Below, piece by piece: positions 33,491 through 46,623 of a stretch of 64,000 nucleotides of DNA. Made by a program: the position numbers and the translations under genes. The notes beneath the pieces were generated by a model. The model saw only the letters and a program-made list of their open reading frames with translations. It did not search any database and was not told where the DNA came from. How positions within the stretch are numbered: the stretch's first letter is position 1; every line of letters starts with the position of its first letter. This stretch comes from Neodontobutis hainanensis (lineage: Eukaryota > Chordata > Actinopteri > Gobiiformes > Odontobutidae). The stretch is from the NCBI GenBank assembly GCA_024349245.1, contig JALDNG010000517.1, positions 124,001 to 188,000 on the forward strand, in the 5' to 3' direction.

Positions 33491-34461
33491 AAAAATACAG
33501 AAACACATTAGGTGCTATTATAACCTTAAAAGGTTACCAAACTAGTACAGTACATATTACAATAACAATTGCATGGCATGGTTAGGGTAGATAACAACAG
33601 GCTTCACATAAGATCATGGTCATAAGCTTGTAATAATTTATATTTCAGATTTATAAATATTAAAATAGTAGTTTATACCTTAGATGTATTGAACAGCACT
33701 AGGTTCTAGGTACAGTTGTCATACTTTATAAAACACTCTAGAAGGCTGTTAAATATAAGAGCAACAGAGACACCTTCTACACGTCCCAAAAGGAGCTAAT
33801 ACACATAACGCTAGTGCAATCTTATGTGCAATAACGATTTCATAGAAAAAAATGGATAACTTTTTTTTTGCGAGATAATCTTACATTATCTTAACACATA
33901 ATGATAGCACGTTATTTTCAAAAGTCATTAGCGGTGGGCTTCAGAACATTGACGGTAGCCTACCGGAGCGTATTTTCTACAGTCATTGTGTAGAGCACCC
34001 GTGAATAATACAGTTATATCACGTGGCGCTCATTTGCCCGTTATATGTCAAAGCCATAACATGCTTAAGCCGATCACGAAATATTACAGCTGAAATGAAT
34101 AAATATATTATTTTGCTGTTAAACTTGTTTAATAACCATGTTAATGCAAATAGTGTTTTTGAGCCTTGATATATTGTATATCTGGATCTATTTTTAAAGC
34201 ATAAAGCAAAGCCAGTAAAAATAAATTTTAAATTCTACCTTAATAATATTATAATTAACATCAAATTCTAAATTACCGTACTGGATGTAATTTTGATGGG
34301 TTAAAGTTGTTAGCTCGGCTAAATAGCTAAGTAATGCTATATATTTAGCCGTGTAAGAGCCCTCAAAACCATCCATAAAACCAAGAAAATAGTATTACTC
34401 ACCGAAAAACTGAAGACCACACTTCTTGGGGGTCTGTTAGTACAACCAACAGCACAGGAAG
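33360..34461 (-). pseudogene. THAP zinc-finger exons of the right copy
   Basis: Exon 1 (34461-34399) starts 'MASCAVGCTNRPPRS' and ends at a GTGAGT donor. Exon 2 (about 33500-33360) reads 'FPLGDPDRLDQWVLKMRRQN' then 'WTPTS' and 'QLCSQHFERDSF'. Joined, they give the C-x-C, W, P, C-x2-H skeleton of a complete THAP DNA-binding domain, the usual N-terminus of P-type and ISL2EU transposases. A duplicate exon 2 lies at 32640-32500 and a mirrored one at 17443-17620. No downstream catalytic exons were recognised, so the gene is incomplete. Confidence 0.7.
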
Positions 34462-34470
34462 CCATTTACA

Positions 34471-36125
34471 CAACTTTCTTCTTAAATACTCAGAGAACAG
34501 CCGGGTAAAGAAGCCTGACACACTGATCCTAACATGCGCCAAGCCAGCAAGTATCACGGAGGAGCTAACTAGCCACTTGTTAGCCAGCTAGCCACCACGG
34601 CGTGCGCGAGGCTCGGTGATTAACACATGCGAGTCAAGATAACCACACCCACAATTATGCACAAAACTAAACTTTTCAGATAGCGTAACGGACGTAATAA
34701 TAAAAAATTCACCCCCCCCAGAGTTGTCACATGGTAAAAACTTAGCTCTAGAGACAGGTGCCATCTTTTGTACCAGGCTGTAAACGTGTTTTTTACACCC
34801 GTAAAGTCGCCATTGGGTTTCTCCTTATATTTCCGCTTTTGGAGCCTGCCCTCTGGTGGACGGCGGTATATTGCCGTATTTCGAGGTATTTTGACGTATG
34901 GCGGCGCCCTTACGCAGGGACCGTTTAGGAGGTTCCATCTGAGACGCTTGGGTAAAACTCGAGGCCAGGCTTGCGCTCGGTGGGAATGTGCCGTGAAGAC
35001 GTGCTTTGTGCTGCTGCCGCCGCCGCCATTGTCTGATTTAAAGGAACAGGTTTGATTATTTACAACATTGTTCTGAAAATAGCTGAAGGAATGGCTCCAA
35101 TCCTCCCTCCTTCCCCATAGCAGCCTACATCCTTAATAGGGCACCCTTTATATGTTTCACTCACATGCACATAAGCCTTTTAGGCCATTTGCCTGTGGAG
35201 GTTCTCTGTTTTTTGGTTTATTTGTTTATTAATTTGGATCCCAATTAGCTGTGCCTTTTATTAGAAAAAAAGTTCACAGGTTACATGATTACAAACTATT
35301 ACATAATTATACATATTTAAAAAGCTTTACAATGCAATATGTTCGAATAAATGCAATATTCCAAAAATCTTTTTGATATTAAAAGGTCTGAGAACACTTT
35401 TTACATTTAATTTATACAATGCATTCAATTAAGCAAAACAGGCTTTTTGTCTTACTGTGACAAAGAGCCTACAATTTACAGCCCAGTGGTGTTACAGTGA
35501 CCTCTAAAAAACAGTAATATCTCACTCCACACTGGTTCTTCCAAGCGCTCCATGTCAGGACAGTTGCAAAAGGTGATATCCAAAGATCTGTGTGAGGGCA
35601 AGTTAGAGTCGCATGCATGGCGGGCATTATAAGCAAAAAAAAAATTATGGATTTTGGAGCTCCTGAGCCAGGTCATTTGCCCAATTTAAAAACCCTACAA
35701 AAAGAAAAACGAGAAGAGTTACATAACAAAGACAGTGTTATTACTGCATAAGTATAGTGCACCTCATAGTGGCAGCATCAAAGCAAACATTGGCTTTGAC
35801 AAATTATTTGTCATTACTGGACCCAAACACAAATGTACATGTACAAAACACTGTCCAAGAAAACTCCCCCAACAGTATGTTTTCATGCAACAGGGTCAGT
35901 AGTAAGAAAACTAGTGAGACCAAATGAGAAATCTGGACATATAATCCTGTATCAAGGATGTTGATTGGACAAAACCATGGTAGCTTAAGAGACTTCAGTG
36001 TTTGACGAGGATGGCTGTGCTGTAGCACAGCAAGCAGATCAAATTTTTATTATTATTATTATTTTTTTTGAGATCGATTTATTACAGTGGGTAGAAAACG
36101 TCTGTGAGGAGGGCAGTGTGCTTAC
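34471..36125. other. no gene; MITE-like fragments
   Basis: A segment at about 34780-34860 resembles a common fish MITE ('gctgtaaacgtgttt', 'cgcttttggagcctgccctc'). 'ttggatcccaattagctg' near 35235 resembles another dispersed teleost repeat. The open frames seen (for example 34768-35055 on +, 35476-35676 on -) have no recognisable domain. Confidence 0.4.
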
Positions 36126-36450
36126 CAATGATTGTAAAAATGTGGATATCTTCTGCCCATTGCTCCCCTATTCACCAATATTGGCCTTTAACACAGAGGA
36201 AAAGATGGCGATTACATCCGGGCTTTTCAGATTCTTGCGTCAAAGGCTATTACTAAAATGGGCAGAGAAGGTATAATCTGAACTGCTCTAGGACGGGCTT
36301 TTCAAATGTTCCATTTAGTAAACACGCCCCTCCTCTCAGAGCCGGAACTGTCATGCTAACGCTTACGACTAATGTCATGCAAACAGCTGCTGCTAATGGC
36401 TGCAGAGGCCTCTCCACTCTGGTCTCCTCTCTTTTTAGTCTGGGGTAAGT
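36126..36450 (+). mobile_element. partial diverged copy of the SGNH/THAP element terminus
   Basis: Matches 30490-30790 in order: 'ctgcccattg', 'atggcgattacatccgg', 'ttactaaaatgggca' and 'aatgctaacc'-like blocks. It is in the same orientation as the right copy. It is truncated soon after and has no coding part. Confidence 0.6.
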
Positions 36451-37120
36451 CTGCAAAACAGCTCCTGCTGTTAATGTCAGATCATTATTGTCAATATTGG
36501 AGCTTTTTATGATTATCATAATTTTAAAGCATGACCACCTTTTTATCTTGGGCTGATAATTTTTTTCCAGTTCTGTTTTATAAATAAAACTTTTTTTTTT
36601 TTTTTATATATCATTATATACTTCATATTTGTTTAAATATCTGCCCTTAATTTGTGATTATTGTACATTAAGGCTACAGTATTTGAGGGAGGCATATTTT
36701 TACACTAAAAAAAGCCTTATTACTATTTAATCTTATAATAATGAAATGGTAATATTTAAACAGATAGCACGCAAAGATATTCAAAAAGTAGATTTATAAT
36801 GTTATACATGATCTTTTAGATCATACAGTGGTAAACCCAGATGACTACAGCAAATGTGCAGCATTTAGAAAGAAGTGTCATTTACCTTTACACATGAACT
36901 TGTTTATAAAATAGACTGGGCTCTGGACACAGATGAAGCTTTAGACAACTCTTAAATTAGTATTAATTATTTTAGTGTCACCTGTGATGACTATTAGTGT
37001 TTAAATTAAGAAGCATATTAAGAAGTATTTAGTCACATGTGTAGTCTCAAAGTCTGGTTACTTACTGCGAAAACATGTATTTCTCTGTTTTAATGGCTAA
37101 ACATTAATGACTGTATTGTT
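36451..37120. other. no gene seen
   Basis: AT-rich with a T tract near 36590; no coding, TIR or repeat signal recognised. Confidence 0.45.
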
Positions 37121-37382
37121 TTTGTCGAGACTAGTTTCCCCTTGGGGACCAATAAAGTCTATCTATCTCCATCTCTATCTATCCATGTCTCTGTGTGGTC
37201 TGTGAGGATGAGCAGGACGTCCTGAGAACCACCGTTACATGAAGATTATTGTTATTGTTGTTTGATTGTTGATGTCACTTTTATTGTTTGAGCTTTGTAT
37301 TACTTGTTTTTGTACAGCGCTTTGAGAAGTTGCCTTTAAAGGCGCTTTATAAAATTAAAGTTTATTATTATTTATTATTATG
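37121..37382 (+). mobile_element. two LINE 3' tails
   Basis: 'ccccttggggaccaataaag' followed by TCTA repeats (37136-37190) is the typical 3' end of a Rex1/L2-like LINE. A second tail at about 37255-37382 ('tgtacagcgctttgagaag', 'aggcgctttataaaatt', then TTA repeats) is L2-like. Both are short and non-coding. Confidence 0.6.
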
Positions 37383-40269
37383 TGTCAATGTGACGAAGAA
37401 GAACCTGGACCAGATTCACCTGCTGGTATCTGCCACACCTCAGGATCTGTGTTTTATCCTTCATCTTCAGAACTAGACACTTAATAGAAACAGCCACACT
37501 ATATCAACGTCTACAAGTAATAATATTATTTGTTCATAATGGCTCTGCACTCTTCTTGTTATGGAGGTTATGAGCAGGGAGAGGTAAAAGTAATAATTAT
37601 TCATCCAACTCATCTTATACATACATCTTATACTCACCATATACATGAGAATATGACAGAGCTAAAGCCATTCTACCAGGAATAATGGGCTAAAATCAAC
37701 AATATGCGACATGTGTTATTAATTCTAAGGGTTCACTTACTATTTCCACTGCCATTTATAATGTTGAGTGAGAGTGTTCAATAAAGACATGAAGGATCAG
37801 ATTTCTTTTGTGTAAAAAGGTTCACATACTTTTGTGTGTGTGTGTGTCTCTGTGTGTGTGTCTGTGTGTGTGTGTAGACTAATAAAATAATAAACATAAT
37901 CACCGATCAAGTTTTACATGTTATTACATCAAATATTTCTGATATTCACAATGATGACAATTTTTTAAAAAGTCAGTACTGGCACGTCTGTATTGGCGTA
38001 CCGGCACGTCTGTATTGGCTTACTTGAAGTTTGAAAAAACTTTTTACATCTTTCGGCAACTGTTTAGAGAACAATTGCTGTTAGGGCCTGGTGGACAATT
38101 AACAATGAATAATTTATTTACTCTTGGCACATAAACACATAATAAAAGTACATTTCATTGATAGTTAGGGCGTAAATCCTTACCTTTCGTAACTTTTTTA
38201 CCAAAATCTTGGCTGCATGCCATATATCAAGTGAATTTCAGTCCCCATTTCGGATCTAAAACAACACATTAAATGAGAGAATTTGTGGCCAAAAGAAATG
38301 GCAAATAACAACAAATTACAAACCGTAACTCAAAAGACACATGTAACAAAGACTGTCTTCCACAAAACACACCTGCCGAATCCATTCTGCCATTCCCTGA
38401 AGAAAACGCAAGAGAGAGCGTATTAGAATCATTGCTCTTAGCAACTGCAGGTACTGTACAAGCCTGAGCAGATTGTCAATGAAACGGATATTTTGAAGAT
38501 TGCACTTGCTCAATAACCTTCTGCAGATCAGGAACGTCACCTGGCAAATTGGGCAGCGCTCTCTGAGTGCTGTAAAGCAAATAAATCTTGTGATCTCTCG
38601 CGAGATGACACCGTCCTAATGCCAAGAACTTGTATAGGAAGTTTTAGGCCTAAGGGAACTGTGCCAGTAAGAGCGGGATCTCAAACAAACCATTTTTAAT
38701 GATTTTGAGAATATTTATTTTTATGTTGTGTTGCTTTTAAATGTAGCAAACTACAACTCGTCACAAGATAAGCCTGGCAGTCCATATTAGATTAATCCAC
38801 ATCTTTTTAGTAAAATTGTGTAGCCTACTGTGCGTCTCTGCATATAGGGGCATGGCTGGGTGAACCCACATTATTGCCGCTGCGCGCAATAATAAGGACC
38901 ACATTATTGCCGTGCCAAATACATTTGTGCTCATTTCAATCGCGCCATAGGTCAATATCTTGACTTATTGCTAGACCTACTCGGCGCACTGGGCCCACAC
39001 CTGTCCCAGTGTTTTGATGATTTCTGCTGACATCTAGCATTGTGCTTAGTTGGTGGAGGTTCTTTGAGTTTTAGGTCGGGTGCAGAATGGATTAGAGGGA
39101 AGTGTTGGATTAAGATAAACCACTGTCCAGCTGCATAGGTTCAGTTCACAGCTTAGAGCAGACATAAAACACACAATGCCTCTTATTATTTTATTTTCCT
39201 TTACTTTCATTATTTGCTTTCTTTGACAGTTTTATACAAACTGTGTCTTACAGCTTTGAAAGTTTGCATGAAATACATTGACACTGAGCCGGCGCTGGTT
39301 TATTTGCTTGTTTTGAAGTTCTTTCGTGAGAGTGAGAGAGTGAGTGAGTGAGTGAGTGAGAGACAGACTTTAATCTCAGTGGAACAGGAGGGAAAGGGTT
39401 ACAGTTGCTTTAGCCTCTACACCCGGATGGAAGAGCATTGCTGGTGTGTTTGTGTTGAAGTTGGACATATAAAATCTTTTCAAAAACATACGAAACAAAA
39501 CTAAATCATCTGAAAACAAAATTCAAACAGCTGATACTGTACTGTCCCTTTTCTTCATATATATATATATATATATGCGGTTTCTATTTAATTATTTTTG
39601 CGCCGCCTCTTGACTGTGTTTGTGACCTTTTCTAGTCCTGTAGAGTGTAGACCCCAGGTCCTGACTGGTGAACTGCTGTGGGTGAAGCATTGGTATGTAG
39701 GAACATAAGCTTGTGTAGATGGTTGGGTGGGGGATGTTGGGGGATTACAGAGAGGCGGAGAATGATCGGTGGCAGCTCAGAACATCCATCCCTGTGATGG
39801 GTGGTTATGTAAGAGTGACGTTGCCCTGTCGTGTCTCCCACCATGCTCTCCTGCTCAAACCAAAAGCACATCTGCTCGATGGATATGGAGCAGGCGTAGT
39901 AGGCTTGCCTTGGTCAGAGATGGGGGATTTTCTTTGAGGATGCCTGACAAGGTGGTGTTGGACGAGCCATGGAAGTGCCGGACCACAGATTAAAAGATGA
40001 AGTTTAAGAAGTTTATCACCATAATGCAGGCGGCCATGGGAATTGTGCCACTCAACAAACGTGAGCTGCTTCCCCCTGGCAGAAAACTCTGGAGACCCCC
40101 AGGGTGAGTCCCAGCATCTTTACAGAACTCAGATCTGGAGAAGCTCTAGAGGTCTTGTCTCTGCAAGAGAAATCAAGACATGTAATGCTTCCACAACTGC
40201 TGGCTTTTGCATGGCAGTGTCTGAATATTCCTATTTTTCTTTGAAATAGACACAAGCCTTAAGATGTGT
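37383..40269. other. long stretch without recognisable genes
   Basis: Contains TG repeats (about 37836-37874), a 20 bp tandem duplication at about 37980-38020, a GTGA repeat (39335-39360) and a short AT repeat (39558-39577). Overlapping open frames at 39719-39993 and a minus-strand frame at 38316-38540 have no domain that I recognise. The GC-richer part 39600-40200 could be single-copy sequence. Confidence 0.4.
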
Positions 40270-40399
40270 TCACACAAAAGAGTTAAGCGCAAGTGATTTA
40301 CATGTTAAGTTAACCGCCATTTTATTGCCCTGTCATAATGACAATATTGGTAAATACGAGACCAATGGGCGGATAACATCCATATTTATACAATCTATG
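40270..40399 (-). mobile_element. terminal fragment of the SGNH/THAP family, minus strand
   Basis: Ends '...tacaatctatg' at 40399. In reverse it reads CATAGATTGTATAAAT, then 'ggatgttatccgcccattgg', matching the termini at 29374 and 30481. It is only about 130 bp long. Confidence 0.6.
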
Positions 40400-41029
40400 G
40401 TTAATGCAAACGCATAATTACACATGCATAGAAATCCTGTGGGGAAATGTGCAAATGTCTTTTGAATTGAGTGAATCGCTTAAGTTAAAAAATTGTAACT
40501 TTGGTAAATATTTTTGCTGCATTAACCATTTATGAGCTGTCTTTAGTAGTGACGGGGTTACGATATAACGAGCGGAGTTAATAGTGTTGCTGTACCAGAT
40601 AGTGGAACAGCTGGTGAAGATACACTGAGACGGCCTGCCAAGCTCACTTAGCCTCCTCTCGGGTGGTGTGAGCCCAGGTGAGGTTCCCGCTGATGTGGAC
40701 TCCCTGGTTTTTGAGGCCATCTGAAAATAACTAAAGCTTACACAGTGGTCTATGAGTAATGTTGGTCTCTTTGAGTGAGAACCAGAACAAGTCCCATCTA
40801 AAGTCATTGTGCCGCTTGGTACAATGACATGTTCTGACTCTTCTTGATTTCCACATCATCTCCTGTCATTGCAACAATAATAATATTTGTATATGTAATA
40901 ATTTAGAGCTGTAAGGACGCAAGACAAGAGGAAAAACATTTTGCAGTGTATGTAGACAATAGTCTCTGAAAGATGTTACAACAAACAGTAAATACAACTT
41001 TCAACATGCACTCTCTTAGTATGCAGTCA
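40400..41029. other. no gene seen
   Basis: No convincing frame or repeat. A minus-strand open frame at 40418-40807 shows no domain. Confidence 0.4.
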
Positions 41030-42570
41030 GTATGCAGTTCAAATCAAATATCCTTTATTGTCCCCAAAGAGAAATCTTTCTTGGCGCAGTGCCACAGCAA
41101 CAGTAGAACATACAATACACAGACACACAACAAAAAGTACATATACTTAAATGTACAACACAGCATACCTACAGCAACAGTACTGTAACCATACGTAATC
41201 TGTGCAAATACCGCATATCAAATAAATAATTGCAACTGGCTCTAAGCAAGGACATTCTAAAAATAAAACCTGGAATTGGCTAAAACTAATCTACAGTAAA
41301 AACACATGATAAAAAATAAATAAGTAAGTAATAATAAAAAAGACCGGCACTAAGAACAGATCAGAATTTGCCGAAATATAAAATCAAGTAACTCAGCGGG
41401 CCTCCTTGTTAAGCAGCATAATGGATGTAGGAATAAAAGAGAGCTTCCGTGGGTTAGTTTTCCATCTGTAAGCTCTGTATCTTCTGCCTTTATGAAGAAG
41501 CTCATACTCTGTAAATAAAATGGGAGAGGGATCGTTAAGAATCTTGTGAGCCAATCTAGACACAGTGCCATCATAGATGGACTGCAGAGAAGCCACCTCT
41601 TTTTGTCCTATGACTTTCATCGCTGTTTTTATGATGTTTTGAAGTTTGGATTTTTAATGGACTGAGATACCACCAAACCATGCAGCCATTAAGTATCTGA
41701 TTAAGCTTTCTACTGTAGAACTGAAGAGTAAAAGACCCACATGACTGCCCTGCTCACACCGAACAGCATGAGCCAGTGGAGGAAGTGCAGTCTTTGAGCC
41801 AGTCGCCCGCACAAAAGGTCATGTTCATTCATTTTCAGGTTACCATCCAGCAGGAAACCAAGATATTTGAAAGTGCTGACCTGCTCAATCAAACTGTCAC
41901 CAATTATAACAGGAGCATGATCTCTCACTGTTCTTAGGTCAGATATCATCTCTTTAGTCTTTCTTACATTAAAGAAAAAGATTGTTGTTGGTCTCACCAG
42001 TTCTTTAAAAGGTCAATCTCAGGCGTGTACACAGAAGGAAAGTCATCTTTATACAGTAGGCTTGAAATTACTGTATTGTCTGAGAACTCGTCTGAGGAAC
42101 ACCTGTGTTAGAGTATTTGATCGGCGAGAGGACACCATTTACTCTAACTTGCTGTTGTCTGCCCGTTAAAAAAGAATAAAACCACTTGATAATAAAAGAG
42201 TTCACATTCAAATAAGACAGTTTCTGGACCAATAGCAGAGGTAGTACTGTGTTAAAAGCTGACGAGAAGTCAACAAATAGGACTCTAGCATAAGCTTTGG
42301 GTTTTTCTACATGTTTGTTGATGAGATGCATTAAGGTTGCAACGGCATCCTCCGTGCTCGGCCCTGTTTATAAGCAAATTGGAGAGGATCCAAACTGGAG
42401 TTAACACAGACTTGAGCATATCCACAATGCTCTTTTCAAAGCATTCATTACCACAGATGTCGAGGCTACAGGACTTAAGTCATTGTTAACAGTGGGTCAA
42501 GATACTGTGGGCACCGGGATAATTACAGATTTCTTCCACAAAGCAGGAACAGAGTAATTCAATAAAGATT
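41030..42570 (-). pseudogene. Rex1/CR1/L2-group LINE reverse transcriptase, 5'-truncated and broken
   Basis: The minus strand reads RT blocks in order. 'WKKSVIIPVP' and 'NDLSPVASTSVV' lie near 42540-42450, 'YARVLFVDFSSAFNTVLP' and 'GRQQQVRVNGVLS' at 42331-42068, and then a frame break. A 'FSDNTVI' segment near 42060 follows, where the catalytic FADD-like pair normally has two Asp; here the second is Asn. Next come 'KYLGFLLDGNLKMNEHDLL' (41997-41710) and a C-terminus at 41620-41350 ending 'SIMLLNKEAR'. The 3' UTR tail ends near 41040 at 'tttattgtccccaaagag' on the plus strand. It is inactive. Confidence 0.8.
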
Positions 42571-42705
42571 TTTGGAAAATTGTCCACATGCATGCTCAGT
42601 AACACAGGAGTTAGAAACACATAAACCATTTATCATTGGCCCTGCCACTACAGTTTGGGTGAGAAGCGCTCCTTGTATACATATACATGTATGGCTTGAC
42701 ACAAC

Positions 42706-43000
42706 TGTTATAAGAAATTTTCTTTACAGATTAAATGAGCAGACGATGGAGACAGTATATGATTTGAAAAGAATGGTCAGGTTTTAATCCTTGCAAGGAT
42801 AAAGCAAATACATGTCAGACAATGTACAGGCTGATGGTTTTTGCTTAACAAGGTAAACAATACATGGGTTTTTATATCCAGCAGGACACACAGTGTTTAG
42901 GAGGAGATGACGGTTACCGCCTCCACTTTTCCCAAACCCCAGAGGCCAGGTGGGTGGTAATATGTCATGACATGAACAGAATGAACAGTACTAATAATGA

Positions 43001-43034
<34 letters not shown>

Positions 43035-43062
43035 GAAGTATAAACTTACAATTCCCATAACA
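42706..43062 (-). mobile_element. diverged solo LTR (third copy of the TGTTAT family)
   Basis: Starts TGTTATAAG and ends CCCATAACA. It shares 'caggttttaatccttgcaag' and 'atgtcatgacatgaacag' with the LTRs at 54056 and 61620. It includes a TAA microsatellite (about 42999-43033). Flanking ACAAC and AAAAC may be a decayed 5 bp duplication. The strand is inferred as for the other copies. Confidence 0.6.
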
Positions 43063-44937
43063 AAAACTTGGTAACTTTCTCAACCACACATCCATTGTGT
43101 TGTTACCAACACAATGGATAGTTATATAGTCACAGCTAAGAAGTAGGACATGAATATGTTGGCTACCTTTCAACATTAGGTAGTACATTATCTTTCAATG
43201 TGATCAGCTGCTATTCTGTGTTTTACACAGATCACAGGCATCCACAGATTGTAGCAAGCTAACGCTAACTACAGCTCTACAAGCTTTTCAACAGATTGTA
43301 GCTAGTGCTAAAACATTTTAAAGCTTTTGAAAGATTTGGGAAAAGTCACAAATTATTGACAGTGGGACAAAAGGCTACATGGAACAGTAGTAAATAGTGT
43401 AACTTACATCACTTGGAAGCTTTTGGGTTCAGTTGCTCCAGTCTGTCCTCTGCCCTGATTGGCTGAGATGGGCTGAAGATTAGTAGTTTAGAACTAAAGG
43501 AGTAGAGATCATTAGAATCTCATTGTAATATCTACAAAACAGTGTGTTTTGGAAGGCGTTTTTTATAGAATTCCTGAGTGCAGGCCACATAGTGGTTGGA
43601 TATGAGAAAGATTTGACTCTGGGCTTGATCTTACTACATGAAGCAAGTTCAGTCAGGCCAGGGATTTCAGTTATGAGTCTTGACATCAGCAAAACAACAA
43701 TGTATTGAAGAGTTCACCGAATGTTCGAGCTCAGACCTGTTTTTGAGACAAATGATGTGCAGATCTTCCTTCTGCACCCTTTATGTGCATCTTAAACAAG
43801 TTTTTTTTCTTCATTAAATGAGGGAACTTCAAACCACCTAATGGTAGAAAAAGATTTACTGTCTTTCTAGTCTTTTGTCTTGATACAAACGTGTTAGATT
43901 AGTTTTAGGTTCTGCTTGTTAAGATACCTTGCGGCTGCTGTTTTTATATTATGAAACTATATTTCTAGTTTGTGTTCTCAGGGAGCAGCCCGGCTCTGAA
44001 CAAAGCGGCACTGACCTGTGGAAGTCTGGACGAAGGTTCTGCTGGACCAGAGAGACTCAATACCTGTATTTGAGGCGGCTGTCATCTCGCAGCTTCTCTG
44101 CCATCATGATGGTATGTCCTTGTGTTTGTCTAAGTACCTGTCTGCCAAATGTGCTGTATAAATACATATGTTGCTCACCCCCTCTGCAGAAACGCATAGA
44201 TAATTTTTTTGACACACATTGTGGACCTAAAAGTAAACAGACAATGCAGCCAGGCTGCTCCGTATGCGGTGTGCACAGGTGAGCCAACATTCCGTTGTGT
44301 GGTGTTACATTGGATCTCTAATAGTTTTTATAATAAGAGGAATTGAAGAATCTTCATTATTGTGTTAACTCAGGTAGTATGACCAATATCGGCGGCAATT
44401 TTAATGTGTTAAAATAAAGTTTAATGCCGAGGACCAACTGTGCACCTTTCGGATAGTGCGTTGGGTTGACCAGATGCTTGGTACCTGGTGCTTTTTTTTT
44501 TTTTTAAGACCGACTTGGTACCAAAGTACCAGAACTTTTAACAACACTATTAAAGGATAAAAGTTTTAGTTTGGCCAAACACAGCAAGTCACAAAATCTG
44601 TGTAAATTGCAATGGTTACCATTGATCAGTGAAAGCTCTAACCCAGAAGCAGAATTGTGGTGTCCTGCACCGTGTAAACCCTACAGCACTGTGCCTCTAG
44701 AGGAGTGGGCAAGCCTCTGATATGGTTTTGTTGAATTTACCATTCTTAATTATTTGAAAACTCAATCTGTGTAAGGATTAGTCACGGTACCAAAATATCA
44801 GTTTTTGGTACCAATTTTGGTACCAAAACAAAAACATGCTAATTGAACAACACACAATTTTAAGTTAAACAAAAATAAAGTGCATAAAAATGATATACTT
44901 TACATGTATTACCTATTTTAAATTGTGTTTTAAGTAG
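43063..44937. other. mostly featureless; possible exon pair at 43980-44280
   Basis: At 43980-44101 an open segment lies between CTCAG and a GTATGT donor, and another open segment from 44188 follows CTCTGCAG. Joined, they read a Cys- and Arg-containing peptide that I do not recognise. It may be a transposon exon or chance. The rest is AT-rich with 'ttggtacca' phrases near 44510-44825. Confidence 0.3.
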
Positions 44938-45159
44938 TGCTGGGCAACGATTAAAGAATTTAGTTGTAATTAATCACACAAAGTTCTGCAATTAATGGCA
45001 TTATACAAAAAAATTAAAAATGAATTAACATTAATGTAATCAAATTAAATATTAAACCAAATAATAATATTTGCCACTGCCATTAATATTTTGTTTAGTT
45101 TGTTATAGAAAAACAAGTTATGTCCAGAGCCTCGATCATAAAATTATAACAGTGTAAAC

Positions 45160-46615
45160 CAGACATGTCAAACATACGGCCCGCGGGCCGGACCCGGCCC
45201 ATTAGATGATTTAATCCGGCCCGGCATAAATTTCTGAGTATGTCAAAAAAAGAAGCGAGTCTCTAGCTCATTTCTAGCTCAAGTTATGATTTTTGAAAAA
45301 TAAATACAAATGCTCCGTCCGGCCGCTAGAGGGCAGTAAATGTGTAAAAGAGCTCACGTCCAGCATGTGGCACTGACACGAGTCACAGGAAGTTGACGCT
45401 TGTCTCGGTCACGTGATACGTTGCGGCTACAATTAAATCCCAAAGCTTGCACAATGAGTGAAAAACAAACGTCTTTGGAAAGCTTCTTCAAAGAGGAAAA
45501 GACCCTGTGAGGAGACAGAAAAGCATTCGACTTCCAAGACAAAGTAAGTTGTATTTAAAAGACAATACCAGGAATCCTACTTAAAATATGGATTTATAGC
45601 GACAGGTGATTCCCGCGCACCAAGCCTCTGCAGAATCTGCAGCGGCTCTAATGTGGCAATGAAGCCTTCAAAACTGCTTCGCCACTGCATTAAAGACACA
45701 CTTATTAATATATTTAGAAAATCTTACAACTTTATGCTGCTTGTATCATTTTATTTTTATGTATTTATCCGCCACATCTTAAAGGCCGGTCCGTGAAAAT
45801 ATTGTCTGACATAAACCGGTCCGTGGCGCATAAAAGTCCGGAGATGCCTTGTTGTTCTGTCAATTAGCCTGTCCTACATCAGGACATCCTGAAATTGGCT
45901 GCCACTCAGGATGTGACCCTGATATTGATGCGCTTGTGAAAACTAAAAGATGCCAGGTTTTAGGGGTAAACTAAACAGTGGGTAACCTCATTTAAAATGC
46001 TGCTTGAGACATTATTAAACCTGACTTTGTTCTGTAAAAATGAATGCCTTCTGTGGAGATTTACTGTTATAATGTCACTTAAGTGCATAAATTTGGTTTG
46101 TTGAAATTGTTCATACAATGTACAGTTTTCTTGTTTTTTTTTTTTCACAATAAGCCTATATGGAAGGGAGTAACTCAACCCTCCTAAACAGTTTCTATCT
46201 CGGTTATGGTATGGTGAGTTAGCTCAGGATTAAGATTATGACAAATATTGTATTTTATACGTGGAAGAGTTTGTATTTGTTCAATCAAAGATTGGCTGTG
46301 ATTTAAAGTTGTATAATCTTGTAGATACACTGAGACGAAGTTTAAGTTACAATCACTGAGGCATTGTGTTCTTAAAATTGCACCAATTGTTTCTTCAGAA
46401 GTTTCAGCTAATTTAAAGTGTTCTCTCAAGAGGATTATTTGTGATGTGTACATTTTTAGAATGTGCCTGTATTATTTTGGACCAAACTAAAACAAAGAAA
46501 ACAATCTGACGTTGTTATTTTTTAATTATTATGCCATGATTTTACTGGTCCGGCCCACTTGGAAATAGAATTTTCCCTATGCGGCCCCTGAGATAAAACG
46601 AGTTTGACACCCCTG
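45160..46615 (+). mobile_element. hAT transposon (ZBED5/GTF2IRD2-like group)
   Basis: Ends CAGACATGTCAAAC and ...GTTTGACACCCCTG, with exact 8 bp GTGTAAAC duplications at 45152-45159 and 46616-46623. It is 1456 bp, internally deleted, with only the first transposase exon region readable. An internal piece near 45785-45835 ('aaccggtccgtggcgc') resembles the end of another hAT family. Confidence 0.9.
45453..45720 (+). pseudogene. hAT transposase N-terminus with decayed BED finger
   Basis: ATG at 45453 starts 'MSEKQTSLESFFKEEKTL' and then a stop. Further on, out of frame, are 'KAFDFQDKV', 'LKIWIYSD' and a Cys-Cys...His segment near 45636-45700 ('LCRICSGSN', 'SKLLRHCIKDTL'). This is the BED zinc-finger region of ZBED5-like hAT proteins, with the expected spacing broken by frameshifts. 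No catalytic part remains. Confidence 0.6.
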
Positions 46616-46623
46616 GTGTAAAC

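Larger units (their letters stand above)
30481..34470 (+). mobile_element. right copy of the SGNH/THAP element
   Basis: It starts at the terminus CATAGATAGTAAATAAAAAT and carries an SGNH-like multi-exon gene on + (about 30690-31760). Towards its far end it carries THAP exons on - (34461 to 33360, with a duplicate at 32640-32500). Its first 2.17 kb are the reverse complement of the left arm. The CATAGA start resembles the P-type element at 26263 and, from memory, the CAT-starting P-element terminus, so a P-superfamily origin is possible. The far terminus was not found. Confidence 0.55.

Noticed and set aside
34768..35055. 95-residue plus-strand ORF in a GC-richer segment
   Set aside because: It overlaps MITE-like sequence and has no recognisable domain or splice context.
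38000..38540. Minus-strand 74-residue ORF as a possible exon
   Set aside because: No domain, no convincing partner exons and no conservation evidence.
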